DNA from: Parasponia andersonii
Lineage: Eukaryota > Streptophyta > Magnoliopsida > Rosales > Cannabaceae
DNA length: 64,000 nucleotides
Direction: 5' to 3'
Assembly (NCBI GenBank): GCA_002914805.1
Contig: JXTB01000509.1
Location: 62,001 to 126,000, forward strand
Below the pieces are notes generated by a model that was not told where the DNA came from, did not search any database, and saw only the letters and a program-made list of their open reading frames with translations. Both the position numbers and the translations under genes were made by a program. Below, in pieces: positions 38,096-49,830 of this stretch; the stretch's first letter is position 1, and each line of letters starts with the position of its first letter.

Positions 38096-38640
38096 TATTC
38101 TAGGATGGAAGAGATTGAGAAATTTTACTGAGGTGCAAAGTTTCCTTGGTTTAGCAGGATACTATCATCGTTTTGTGGAGAACTTCTCGAGCACTACATT
38201 GCCTCTAAACAAGTTAACGAGGAAAGATATCAAGTTTACTTGGAATGATGAGTGTGAAATAACATTCATGAGATTGAAAGAAAAATTATCAACTGTATCT
38301 ATTCTAATTGTCCCTGACAATAGTGAATCAAATGTGGTGTACACAAATGCTTCTAATTTAGGATTGTGATATGTTTTAATGCAAAATTAGCAGTTGTGAT
38401 CTTCGCCCTCAAGATCTGGAAATGTTATTTATATAGTGTTAAATTTGATATTTACTCTGATCATAAAAGTTTGAAATACATTTTCCATCAACGTGATTTG
38501 AATTTGAGACAGATAAGATGGATTGAGTATGTGAAGGATTATGATTTCAATCTTTAGTATTACCCTAGAAAGGCAAATGTAGTAGTAGATGCCTTGAGCT
38601 ATAAATCTCATTGTATGCTTCCCTTTTTGATATTTGAAGA
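38096..38640 (+). pseudogene. Gypsy RNase H region remnant
   Basis: Reads VQSFLGLAGYYHRFVENFS and later NASNLGL, then after a frame break at about 38369 [28 protein letters not shown] (given here as the block at 38402-38495). This is the connection and RNase H part of gypsy pol. A small deletion has removed the segment between the two frames. Confidence 0.85.
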
Positions 38641-40140
38641 GTAGAAAAATTTAGTCACTATTGCTGATTATAATTTGGAGTACATCGAGGGAAGTGACAT
38701 TGCTTCTGTTAGCAATGTAGTGGCTACTCCTTCACTTTTTCAGATAGTTCAACAGAGTCAATGGTAAGATCAAGAACTGAGGAAAATCTAGAACCAACTC
38801 AAAAATGGTGAACAACTAGACGATTTGAGTATTAATAGAGAAGGATTTGTTTTCTTCAATGAAAAGTTAGTTGTGGCTAATGATCTACACTTTTGAGAGA
38901 TTATCTTGACAGAAGCTCATAAATCCAAGTTTGCAATATATCCCGATAGTACTAGTAAAAGGACATGAAATAGGATGTAGCTATTTTTGTAGCTAAGTGT
39001 ATGATCTGTCAGCAACTCAAAGCAAAACATCAAAGACCAACTGAATTACTTCAGCTATTACCTATCCCAGAATAGAAATACGATAAGATTACTATGGATT
39101 TTGTAATGGGATTATCGAGGACTCATAGAAAAAATGATGCAATTTGGGTAATTGTTGATCAAATGACTAAAACTATCCACTTTATACCGATTCGGATTGA
39201 CTTTTCTCTCAACAAACTCAGTCGTCTTTATGTGGATCACATTGTCTGTTTTCATGGAGTGTCTTTCAGCATAGTCTCTGATAGAGATCCAAAATTTACA
39301 TCCAAGTTCTAGAGAGCTTTATAGAAAGCTTTGGGAACAGAATTAAATCTTAGTACAGCTCATCACCCACAAACAGATAGTCAATCTGAGAGGACAATTC
39401 AGATTTTAGATGATATGCTTCACTCATGTATATTGGATTTTGGTAGAAGCTGAGATGATCACTTGTCGTCAGTAAAATTTGTATACAACAATAGCTACCA
39501 AACCAGTTTAGGTATGACCCCATATGAGGTATTATATGGTAAGCCATACAGGTCACCCTTGTACTGGGCTGACATAGAAGAGTGAGTTACTCTTGGGCTA
39601 GAATTGATATAAGAGACTACTAAAAAGGTCAACATGATAAGAGAAAGACTTAAAGTTGTCTAGAGTCATCAAAAGAGCTATATGGATCCTCTAAGACGAG
39701 ATTGATGTTGGTGACTAAGTATTTCTAAAGGTCACACCAAGATGTAGAGTCACTAGATTTAGAGTTAAAGGAAAGTTATCTCCAAGATATATTGGGCCAT
39801 TTGTGATTAATACAAGAATTGGGCCAGCAGCATATCGATTGGACTTACCACAACAGTTGGGTCATGTACACAATATCTTTCATGTTTCAATACTGAGAAA
39901 ATACATTTCTAACTCGTCTCATGTAATCAGTACATAAAGATATCAATTCAAGAGGATGTCACTTATAAAGAGTAACCAATTCGAATAATAGGAAAAGAAT
40001 TCAAAGTGCTTCACAATAGAGAAATTCCGCTTGTCAAAGTTCTCTGGAATCATTATAAGGAAGAGAAACCACTACGGAACTTGAGACAGAGATGTATGAA
40101 AAATATTCTCACTTATTTAACTTTTAGGTTGAGGTTGTAC
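38641..40140 (+). pseudogene. Gypsy integrase and C-terminal remnant
   Basis: The zinc-binding region is damaged (AHKSKFAIYPDS near 38910, CQQ near 39008). The catalytic core is best preserved at 39094-39312, with MDFVMGLSRTHRK, WVIVDQMTK and VSDRDPKFTSKF. The E-containing block SQSERTIQILDDML follows near 39380. The C-terminal part has LPQQLGHVHNIFHVSMLRKY and a degraded chromodomain-like end (REIPLVKVLWNHYKEE). Several stops lie throughout. Confidence 0.85.
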
Positions 40141-40185
40141 TTTGAGTTTGGGCCTTGTACTTGAATTTCAGGACAAAATTCTTTT

Positions 40186-40198
40186 AAGGAGAGAATGA
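40186..40198 (+). promoter_or_regulatory. Polypurine tract of the gypsy element
   Basis: 'aaggagagaatga' lies directly before the TG of the 3' LTR, the normal place for the plus-strand primer. Confidence 0.75.
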
Positions 40199-41927
40199 TG
40201 TAAAACCCATCAAATTAAACAAGGTTTTATACTTTTTTTTACCAAAAACAAAAGATGAATTTGGATAAAATTTTAGTCTAGATTCATTTGGGTATAAGTG
40301 TGAATAAAGTTTGAAAATTAAGGTCAAAATGTAATTATTTAAGAGTATTTTTGAGAAGATTCTCAGAAAACTAGGTCCGAGTGCAAATAAGCAAAATAAT
40401 GCCTAATTAACCAAACACTGACACGTGGTGTTACAGTTTCTTTTAAATCCCTCTTCTTTTCCTTCTTCTCCCATGATGCCCCCGCGACGAACTCAAGTTT
40501 GTTCCGTTTGATTTCAATTTCACTGGATAGTTTTGTGTGTAAATAGTTTCGGAGTTTACTTTTTGATTGAACCGTTAGATTTTGAAACTAATAACATTTT
40601 AAGAATCTAAATTGAAAATGTTGAAAAATGAGATACATATTGACTATGTTTTGAATATGACATCAGACTCTCTAAACGAAATCCAAATGACACCAAATTT
40701 TCTCCATAGTCGGGTAACGCTATTTGAAAACTCGATTGAGGTAAGGATTACTTGATCTTTGAAATGGTTTAATTTTATTTTTCACATATTTTTGATAAAT
40801 ATGGAATTTCGTGAAATTATTTATAAAAATTGTGATTTATATCTATTTTAACCTGATTGGAGATATAAACTGCCTGGGAGGTATGTCACAGTGGTTGATA
40901 TATCATATGTACTATTTTAAACTATTTTCTGCAGAAAATTAGATTTTAGGTTTTGATCAAAAATAGTCATTATATTGCTAAAATTTTTAGAAAATTCCAA
41001 ATGATTTGAAAACTCAGTTTTAAAGACTAAAAGTGGTTTGATTAAAGAATATTGCGTGATTATTTTGAGATTTTGTAGAAATGGTGTATATCCTTATTCT
41101 GTCACTCATATAGCATTTGCATGTATTCACACACTTATACAGCCGTCGGACTTACGATACCCCATATTGGGTGATTAGACTTACTAAGCCTCTTTAGTTG
41201 GCTCAAACTTACGGGTGATCCACTAGGACATTTTGGACATCATGATTGCATACATGCTTATATGTTGGCTTGAATAGATATGTACTGGTTTTGATGAATA
41301 TTTTACAATAATTTAGAATATTTGAACTATTAGACTATGATTTCCACTTGGGTTTTGTTAACTGTTTTGAATCAAATACTAACTATATAGGACCTTCAAC
41401 GTAAGTATATTTCTTATGTAATAAAAAACTTGTAATCGATTCTCTACTGGGCAATAACTCACCCCCTTCTTCCCCTCAGGTGGCACTCAATATGATTTTG
41501 ACCAGGAGACCTAGTTCGAGGCAATGCAAAATAACTAGTTTATTTATATTTTGGTAAATTCTAACGAGACTTGTGAAATATTTAGATTTGAGTAGAAATT
41601 TAGATTTTGTTAAACTTTATGAACTAAAATATGAGATTTGAACATGGTTTGTATTACTTATGTCTATAACTGAGTGTGAGATGATTAGTGATGCATGACT
41701 ATTAAACAACTATTTTATTTATTGTCTATGTTTAATGAGTAACACATAACTTTGCGGTTTTATTTTTAATTAAATATTTTATTGAGGTCAATTTTAAAAG
41801 TTAGAGCCCCTCGAGTAAATTTTTGAATTAAATGAGTCATTTTTAAAAAAAAAATTTAAAAAAAATCCGATATTTCTATTTTATGAAATACTTATTCTGC
41901 CACTAGCCCCGGCCTTGAGTCATGACA
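40199..41927 (+). repeat. 3' LTR of the inserted gypsy element
   Basis: 1729 bp, starting TGTAAAACCC and ending TCATGACA. It is collinear with 33868-35894 apart from missing blocks between about 40490 and 40680, and many point differences. Its end is followed at once by AAGTC. Confidence 0.9.
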
Positions 41928-41932
41928 AAGTC
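41928..41932. repeat. Right target-site duplication AAGTC
   Basis: Identical to 33863-33867. Together they prove an integration event rather than LTR recombination. Confidence 0.9.
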
Positions 41933-42585
41933 TAACTTTAATCCTCTACTTAAATTCTATATTTACAATAATATATAAAGTTTCCTAGGACCTTTGTTCA
42001 TTAAACAAAAGTTTTGATTTAAGAGCTAAAGCAAAAGAAATAAATTATTAATTTTAAATTCCACATAAAACTTACCTTAACTAGTTTGAACTTTTATTGA
42101 AATTCTTGCCTTCTACTATTACAAAATTGATTTCTAAAGCCAAGAAATAGACTTTAAGACTCAATAAGACGTGGAGAAACTCTTACTTAAGTTGCAGTAA
42201 GTGAAAAATTTCAATTAAAAGCTATTTGATATGTTAAACGCATCGTAAATTTAGCTCGAAAAAGTGTAAAAATGTATTTTACCGAAAACTACTATTTGAC
42301 CAAATTATCAGTAAACATGATTATCATGTGTATGCATATTGTATTGTATTAATGAATATATTTTTTGTTTCTTTCACACACCAAACTTTCTCTCTGAGAA
42401 TACTGAGCCTTTACACTATATGAGAACACTTCGACAAATATTAGTACAATAATACATATTGAAAGTATATAACAATAAGGAATAAGCAATTTAATATAAA
42501 GTTGATACTAATTACTTGATATATCTATTATGCAATATACATGTTTATTATTGGCTTATTACACATGTCAGAGTCTTGGACATCA
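41933..42585 (-). mobile_element. Right part of the split gypsy 3' LTR (older element)
   Basis: On the minus strand the LTR begins TGATGTCCAAGACTCTG at 42585, directly after a purine tract 'aataaggagggaaggatta', and runs into the insertion site. The coding end of the same element lies just to the right, so this is its 3' LTR. Confidence 0.65.
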
Positions 42586-42599
42586 TAATCCTTCCCTCC

Positions 42600-43463
42600 T
42601 TATTAAATTTCATCCTCGAAATTTGCTTATCCAAATAAGTGAAAATATTTTGTTTTCATCTCTTTTTCTCTTTCCAATATGACCTCTTCTACCTTATGGT
42701 CCTTCCATAGTACTTTGAATAAAAGGATCTTCTTATTTCTAAGTTCCATTTCTTTTCCATTTAAAATCTCCAAAAGTTGTACTTCATAGCTCACTTCTTG
42801 GCTCAACTTTAATGGCTCAAAACTCAAAACATATGAAGGATTTGGAATATATCTTCTTAACATGGAGATATGAAAAACATTATGTATATTTGATAGTGAG
42901 GGTAGTAAAGCAAGTCTATAGGCAACATCTCCAACTTTGTCAAGTATCTCAAATAGACCTACATATCTGGTACTAAGCTTTTCTTTCTTCCCAAACCTTA
43001 TGATTCCTTTCATTGAAGCAATCTTCAAAAACACTTTGTCCCCAATACTAAACGTGACTTCTCTCCTTCTAGGATCAACATAGTACTTCTGTCTATTTTA
43101 AACAGCTAATAACCTTTTACGAATCTTTTCTACTGCTTCAGTTGTTTCTCTTACGAATTCTAGACCAAGAAATTTCCTTTCTCCCATATGATCCTAGTGA
43201 ATTCGAGATCTGTATTTTCTTTCATATAATGCTTCGTATAGAGGCATTTCAATTGAACCTTGAGAACTATTATTGTAGGTTAATTCTATCAGTAGTAAGT
43301 ACTTACTCCAACATCTATGAAAATCTAATACACAAGCTCTAAGCATCTATAATCAATTTTAGAAAATACACCACTTTCAATAGTTTGTAGGTAACTATAC
43401 CCTTTTTAAAAAAATATAAAGGGACTCATATACCCTTAAGTTGAAAGTACTAGACATGGACTC
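42600..43463 (-). pseudogene. Gypsy integrase C-terminus with chromodomain-like end (older element)
   Basis: Read on the minus strand from about 43320, the integrase tail reads LTYNNSSQGSIEMPLYEALY, GERKFLGLEFV and TTEAVEKIRKRLLAV. After a stop comes an open block at 43034-42627 with SLSNIHNVFHISMLRRYIPN and KVLWKDHKVEEVILERE, a chromodomain-like end typical of chromoviruses. Everything upstream (gag, protease, RT, integrase core) is missing. The plus-strand frame at 43142-43342 is its antisense shadow. Confidence 0.8.
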
Positions 43464-43793
43464 ATACTGCTTCAGTTGTTTCTCTTACTAATTCTGGACC
43501 AAGAAATTTCCTTTCTCCCATATGATCCTAGTGAATTTGAGATATGTATTTTCTTTCATATAATACTTCATATAGAGGCATTCCAATTGAACCTTGAGAA
43601 CTATTATTGTAGGTTAATTCTATCAATAGTAAGTACTTGCTCCAACATCCATGAAAATCTAATACACAAGCTCTAAGCATCTATAATCAATTTTAGAAAA
43701 TATACCACTTTCAATAGTTTGTAGGTAACTATACCCTTTTTAAAAAAATATAAAGTGACTCATATATCCTTAAGTTGAAAGTACTAGACATGG
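43131..43793. repeat. 335-bp tandem duplication
   Basis: Two head-to-tail copies (43131-43459 and 43466-43793), both running from 'actgcttcagttgtttctct' to 'gaaagtactagacatgg' with a few per cent difference. Each copy contains a slice of the gypsy integrase plus a piece of the interspersed repeat seen at 25830. The duplication therefore happened after those two sequences became joined. Confidence 0.92.
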
Positions 43794-44491
43794 TAAAGAA
43801 TATTCACTTTCTCATTCATTTGCATGAGCATGACGATATCTATACCAATTTTTTACTATAGGCAGGAAAGGTTGATCTGGTAATAGAAAAACCTATAATA
43901 AATATTATAAAAATATTAATCATTTTTTGACTAATAATTTTTAATAAAAAAAATGAGAGAGAGGTTGGTTATCTAAAAACAATGAACTATCTGAACATAA
44001 TGATCGTTAATAAAGCCAACTGCTATATGTTTGCGAGAGAGTAAAAGCAATGGCATTGATCTCAAAGGTAGAAATGTAAGACATTGATGCATCGATATAT
44101 GGAATAAAACGACATTGTAACAAGATATTATAATATGCTCCATATCTGGCATTGTCATCCATCAAACCTTTGGAGCACAAATCTGAAAGGATGAAAGTGT
44201 ATAAACCAGCTCATATAACTATTTTTAATAATGGCTATAGCGCACACTCACACACATGTGAGTATGAATATTTGAAAGATATATTAGCTTGGGAGTGACT
44301 AAGGATTTGAATTGATGCTTGCTTGAAATTGAAATCAAGTACTTTTATTATTCTCAGAGATAAAAAAACTAGAAGGTTAGGTTGAGTCGAGTCGTGTCAT
44401 GTTAGGTTGAGTCAATTTAGGAATCGTTTGTTTAGGTTTATTTAGATCTAGCTTTACTTAACAATGAGCAAAGTTTAAGCATACACATATT
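43794..44491. other. Intergenic sequence, nothing recognised
   Basis: No supported gene. It has a short run of 'gttaggttgagtc' repeats near 44375-44415. Confidence 0.4.
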
Positions 44492-45720
44492 TGATGTGTG
44501 CATATTTGAGTTATTATTTGATTAATCCTCCATATTTACTTTAATTATTTTCATATTATTTCTAGGTTTTTTATGTTATTTTCATGTTTTCTAAATATTT
44601 TGGAAGTGAATGAGCAAAAAAAAGCTGAAATAGACTAAAAATCGAGTGATGAGCTAAAAGGTGATAAAAATCTCACAACCGATATGAAAAGTAGTATTTT
44701 TACAAAATTCATAAAAGCTGACAAAGACCTGGCGTAGAGACGCTAAAAGATTGTTGTCACAGCATCATGAATTGGGAAAGTACCTTTTTGAGGTTTTTTC
44801 ATCCTCTAGCATTGGGAAACTGCTCCAAGATGACTCTAAGCTCTCCTACACTATAAAAAGACCTTCTAGCTCATAAATAGAATTCTTAGATACACATAAA
44901 TACTTAGAGGCTAGAGAGAGATAGAGAGAATTAAGGGGAGAATAAGAGCTTGGATGTCGCTTTCAATGTTTCTTCTTTCTTTCCCCTTCTTTTTTTCATT
45001 TGTTTGTTTATCCTAGTATGATGTTTCTATTATTGATATTTATATATATGCTAGGTTAGGTTTAGGTTGAGGGTAATTTCAAAGTTTTAGACTTGATTGC
45101 TTTGTGGATTTTCTAGATTTTATATCTATGATTACTTATTCATAGTTGTTATTTTTTTTTTATGCTTTAATGTTTATGATTTCTATTTTGCTTTGTTTGG
45201 GTATACAACCAATTGAACATAACATAGATTGATCGCTAGATTAGAGTCTTAGATTTGTAATTATTTAGGTTCTCTAATTACTACTAGAGAGCTTATTCTA
45301 GATTGTCTAACTCGAAAACATTTAGGTAAAGAGCTTATTTTATTTAGCAATAATCTGAGGAAAAATTAGGATATGACGAGCTTATGTGTTATCTACGGTT
45401 AGTAATTTTGATAAGTAATTGATTGTAAAATTGAAAATTAATCTAATATGATTGTCTAGTGGTGAAAATGATCTCTTAACTTTTTAAAATTTATTGTTTT
45501 CATTATTTATGTTTATTTTCAATTTTGTTATTTTTAATTCTTATTTATTAAAAACCCATAAAAATAATATAATTAATAGCTTAGAAATCAGACCAATTTC
45601 TCGTGGGATCGAACCTTCCTATGACTATACTAGGTAATTCTAGATTTTCCTATGCCATACTAGATTAGTGAATAGGAGGTTTATAAATTTTAATTTAATT
45701 ATGTTGAGGACCACACATCA
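44492..45720 (+). mobile_element. Solo-LTR-like unit of a Tat/Athila-type gypsy element
   Basis: 1229 bp bounded by the perfect 9-bp inverted termini TGATGTGTG and CACACATCA. The interior has 'aaaagctgaaatagac' and 'gagtgatgagctaaaa' near the start and 'ctcgtgggatcgaacctt' near the end, phrases typical of LTRs of this gypsy branch. No element body adjoins it. The flanking five bases (ATATT and GCCAT) do not match, so the unit may have formed by recombination between different copies. Confidence 0.6.
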
Positions 45721-45873
45721 GCCATAAAAAAAAATCAAGTTATACATAATGCTTTGAAAAATCATAAATATCTTGTTTAATCGTAAACTCATTTATAAAA
45801 TCAAACATATATTCTGGAGAAAAGTTCATGCACTCAGTAGATGTCTTATCCTGTGAAAGATTTTTTTTAGGTA
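45721..45873. other. Short spacer
   Basis: Nothing recognised. Confidence 0.4.
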
Positions 45874-46810
45874 TTTCCAAATAATTAATTAATTGATTAG
45901 ATTAATAATTAATTAATTATATTGTAATATGCGGATAAAATGTGTTATAACAACGAGTGCATATATTGCAACAGAACATAAAAAATAAAGAGATGAACAT
46001 AACATGTTTTTAATGTAGTTTAGACCTCTCTTACTCCACAGGGCTATGCCCAGAGATTAAACAAATTAGTAAAATATCAAAATTGCAAATACCAATTGAC
46101 TAATACAATAAAATATTCTCTTTTTTCAATTATCGCAATGTGTTGTAAGAACTCTACCAATCTTGTTTAGTGAGTCTCCTCATCTTGTTGATCATTCACA
46201 CATGAACTCTCTTCACTAGTCTGGATCTGTCTCCTCTTAAAGATATATTGTTCTTCTTCCTGAAGAACAAGATGTACTCAAACAAATTACCTAGAAAACC
46301 CTAAAACTCTATAAGTCTTACAATGACAATAGAACAAGTTATATGCCTTACATAAAAGCTCTCTCAAAAAGTATATTCTCTCAAATGAAGTGCATACAAA
46401 TCCCTTAGACTTATTGAGCTTTTATAGATGAATTTCCAGCCCTGATTTCGTACTCTCTTAGTATGAATAGGTTAAAAATAAGAAAGGAATAATTTGCCAC
46501 AAATGTATTGTCATTCCTTATTTGGACAATCGAAAATCTGTTGCAACAGCTTTCATGTATTGTCTTTAAAAAGTGTCCAAGTGCATTAAGAGAAGTTTCC
46601 CACAATTTTGGTTTTTCTTAATCAGCTGAAATCACTCTTATTTACCTGTAAAAACTTTCCTTAAAAGCAAGGATAGAATTCTCAGTTAATTAGATACAAT
46701 CAAAATCAAATAAGAAAACTTTCCATAAACAATGAAATCTATTGCAACAGATTTCAACAGAAAATCTTGACAGCTCATTAAATTAATTATATCAATATAA
46801 TGAGAATGTA
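45874..46810 (-). mobile_element. Copia-type LTR fragment
   Basis: From 'ttccaaataattaattaatt' onward it is collinear with the LTRs at 48304-49306 and 53206-53937. Shared blocks include 'gcccagagattaaacaaatt', 'aatcttgtttagtgag' and 'aagaacaagatg'. It lacks the MITE-derived outer part found in the other two. No coding region adjoins it. The orientation follows those LTRs. Confidence 0.65.
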
Positions 46811-48068
46811 ATCTACACCATAATGGACGAAATATTATCTTGGTTCTACTTATACACCTGTAAATAATTATTATCTAAGATTTGAGGTAATAAAGAGCAA
46901 GAATCAAGCTAAAAATGGAAACTTAATCAAAGGAAAATTGTGATAAAATATCTCGATCAATAACGTCTAGCTTAGTATAAAAATCTATCAGAAATAATTC
47001 CTATTATCCTTCTAGAAATGTTTAATAAGGAAAATTAGGCTAAAGTATGCAAGAACAAAAAGATTTCAAAATTGGATTTTCGCTTGCACACGTCTATTGT
47101 AAGTGATCTTGTAATTCTGTTACAATAAGTGTTTTACAACATCAGTAGACCTATTGTAACAACTTGTTAGTTTCCTCACAATAACTTGAGTTTATTACTT
47201 TTGCCAATTATTTGCTAACACTTGTCAATACCTTGGACCTAACATCCTACAATAGATAAAAACCAAATATATGAGCTAAGAATTACGACTCTAAACTACA
47301 AGCCAAAAATTAAAATATAATAATGATATAATTTCAGTCTAATATATAATAGCCAAATATATACAAAAGCTAAAATATCTGCTTAATACTACATTTAAAT
47401 ACTCTACAACCCAAAAATAAATGATAATACTGATCTAATTTCAATCTGATATAGAAAAGTTAAATAATAATGGAAATATAGACAAGCCATATAGTAGAAA
47501 AAACTAACCACCTTGTAGAAACAAAAAAGTTTTTATTCCCTCAAAAGGCTGATACTTGAAATAAAACTGATCTCTATAAATTCACGAACATTGAGAGCTT
47601 CTTTATGAGAGTTTGACAAAAAAACAATATATTCTTCTTTCTTTTTTGTTTCTAATAAACGTATATATGTATCATTCGAAAGGCTAACAAGTTTGTGGAA
47701 CGAATATTTATTTTGATGAAAAAATTATGACTACTTGTAAATCACCATCGCAAAACTCATCAAAGTCTCCCTATGTAAATGTGACCTAAAACTTATATTT
47801 TATATTTTGTACACACTTCTCATGTTGCTCTATACTTTCGAAATTTAACTTACTTTTCCTTTAATAATGTCGGATTCTTTTTCTTAATTGTAACACAAGA
47901 ATAGTATGTTGCATGATCAAGATGTTTATTCGTTACAATGATAGGCTTTAGGCTTTATTTATTTATTTGACCTCATTCGTTACCTTACCTCGTAATGATT
48001 TTTTGCAAAAGTATGTTGTACCTGTCCTTTTGTTTTCAAAAAAGAAACTCGCGACATTGTTCTAACAT
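46811..48068. other. AT-rich, repeat-like sequence
   Basis: No gene was recognised. Repeated 'ctattgtaa'/'tgttacaata' phrases at 47090-47200 echo the copia LTR vocabulary, so part may be older LTR sequence. Confidence 0.35.
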
Positions 48069-49306
48069 TGTTCTAACGTCAAACTAATTTATAGAACAAA
48101 ATTTGAGGATAGTATTTCCTCACAAATAAAGAAATCACAAACATATATATATATATATATATATATGCATCAATCCAGTAGGTACTTTTTTTCTTTGTCC
48201 ATAAGTATTATTTTACTCAATTAAAATTCATCACACGTGTTTTTTTATGGTTAAAAAAGGAGGGTAAAAAACATTAAATAATGAGTATGAAAGATCTGTT
48301 TTATGTATTACCAAATAATTAATTAATTGATTAATTATATTATCACACGTGAATTAAGAGTAGTTGCAACGGCGAGTGCATACATTATAACAAGAATAAG
48401 AAAATAAAGAATGAACACAAGATATTTTTAACATAGTTCGAACCTCTCCTACTCCACAGAGTCACGCCCAGAGATTAAACAAATTAGTAAAGTATAAAAA
48501 ATTACAAACACCAATTGACTAATGTAATAAAAGACTCCCCATTTTCAATTGCTGCAATGTGTTGTGATGACTCCACTAATCTTGTTTAGCAAGCTCCCCT
48601 TGTCTTGTTGATCCTTCACACGTGAACTCCCTTCAGTGGTCCGAATCTGTTTCCTCCCGAAGACGTATTGTTTTTCCTCCCAAGAAACAAGATGCACTCA
48701 AACAAAGTACCTAGAAAACTCTACAGCTCTCTAAGTCACTCAATGACAATAGAACATGTTTTATGCCTTACAAATAAAAGCTCTCTCTAAGTATATTTCT
48801 CTCAATGAAGTGCATCCAAAATTTCTTGGAGTAGAAGAGCTTTTATAGGCGATTTTCAACCTCCCTGGTCATTTATTGTAGTGTGAATAGGTTAAAATCA
48901 AATAAGGAAAGAGTTAATAACAAAATCAAAATCTTTCCATAAATGTTATAATCAGCCACAAAATTGTTGCAATAACTTTCTGAACAATTACTAAGAAAAT
49001 ATCCAGATTCATGATTGCTCTTTTGATTCAGTTTGGACACGTTTTGGACAGCTAGAAATCTTCATTTAACTTGCCAAAGATTGATAATTAACCTAGAAAA
49101 TTATATCTCAATTACTATCAATCAAAAGCCAAGATTTAAGAAAATTAACTAATCTTTCTTTAAACATCCGGAGTTGTTGCAGCAGATTAGAAAATTTGAT
49201 CATAACAACTCATCAAATTAAATCAATTAACTACATCAAATCATAGAAAGCTTTCCCTGAAAATAATATCTCATGATCTCCAAACAAAATAACCAGAAAA
49301 TTCTCA
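48069..49306 (-). repeat. 3' LTR of the copia element
   Basis: 1238 bp on the plus-strand map, from TGTTCTAACGTC to AAATTCTCA. A minus-strand purine tract ('aaaaaaagggagatca' read from about 49323) directly precedes its TG start, supporting the right edge. An AT microsatellite (about 48141-48165) and a MITE-like half-arm (48166-48300) lie in its outer part. Confidence 0.65.
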
Positions 49307-49477
49307 TGATCTCCCTTTTTTTGTCGAAAGAATGTCAAAGTAACAAAATAAAAAACCAAACATAAAGTCTTAAATCCAAAATAAATGAACTCTTGTTTTT
49401 GGAAACAAAATTAAGAAAGCTCCATGCAGTAAGTTCCTGCAAAGTAAATAAAGAGATCAAAGCTGTGTCTTCTTGTA

Positions 49478-49830
49478 TTATTTCTTGGCTTGTTTTTTTG
49501 GACTTATGGCAATAGGTGGAGATACTAGTACTTCAGATTAGGAAAATCTAGAGGGATGAGGAGCAACAATTAATCGAGTAGCAAAGGTAGCTGTCAACTG
49601 GTCAAGAATCTCTTTTTGCACTTTTTCAATGGCCTCTAGTCACTCAGTCTACTTGACTTGGTCAGTTTTCAGATTCTCCACCTCCATAGACTCTTAGGTT
49701 ACCACAACAGAAAGTGTTGTAACGGGTGAAGACTTCTTAACAACAGTTGTCTTCTTCTTAGATTTAATAGTTATTGCAATAGGTGGTTCAACAATTTCTT
49801 TGCCCTTCAACCTATAAGAAATAGTAAGTA
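49478..49830 (-). pseudogene. Degraded extra frame downstream of copia pol
   Basis: Read on the minus strand from 49812, one frame stays coding-like for about 110 codons despite four stops. It reads LKGKEIVEPPIAITIKSKKK, then MEVENLKTDQVK, then a helix-like LEAIEKVQKEILDQLTATFA, then PPIAISPKKQAKK. It lies between the end of pol and the 3' LTR, where SIRE-type copia elements carry an extra, env-like frame. I do not recognise the protein. The position and basic, helical character are all that can be said. Confidence 0.4.

Larger units (their letters stand above)
33868..41927 (+). mobile_element. Ty3/gypsy retrotransposon, complete but defective
   Basis: An 8060-bp element with TG...CA LTRs at both ends, a primer-binding site, a polypurine tract and AAGTC target duplications. 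The internal order gag, protease, reverse transcriptase, RNase H, integrase is that of Ty3/gypsy (Metaviridae). The LTR length near 2 kb and a C-terminal extension resembling a chromodomain suggest the Tekay/Del chromovirus group. Every coding part carries stops or deletions, so it cannot move on its own. Confidence 0.93.

Noticed and set aside
43142-43676. Two nearly identical 66-residue plus-strand frames
   Set aside because: They are antisense shadows of the gypsy integrase slice in the 335-bp tandem duplication, not a duplicated gene.
45600-45630. tRNA-like 'gggatcgaacc' phrase
   Set aside because: It is part of the typical end of a gypsy LTR, and no cloverleaf arms can be built around it.
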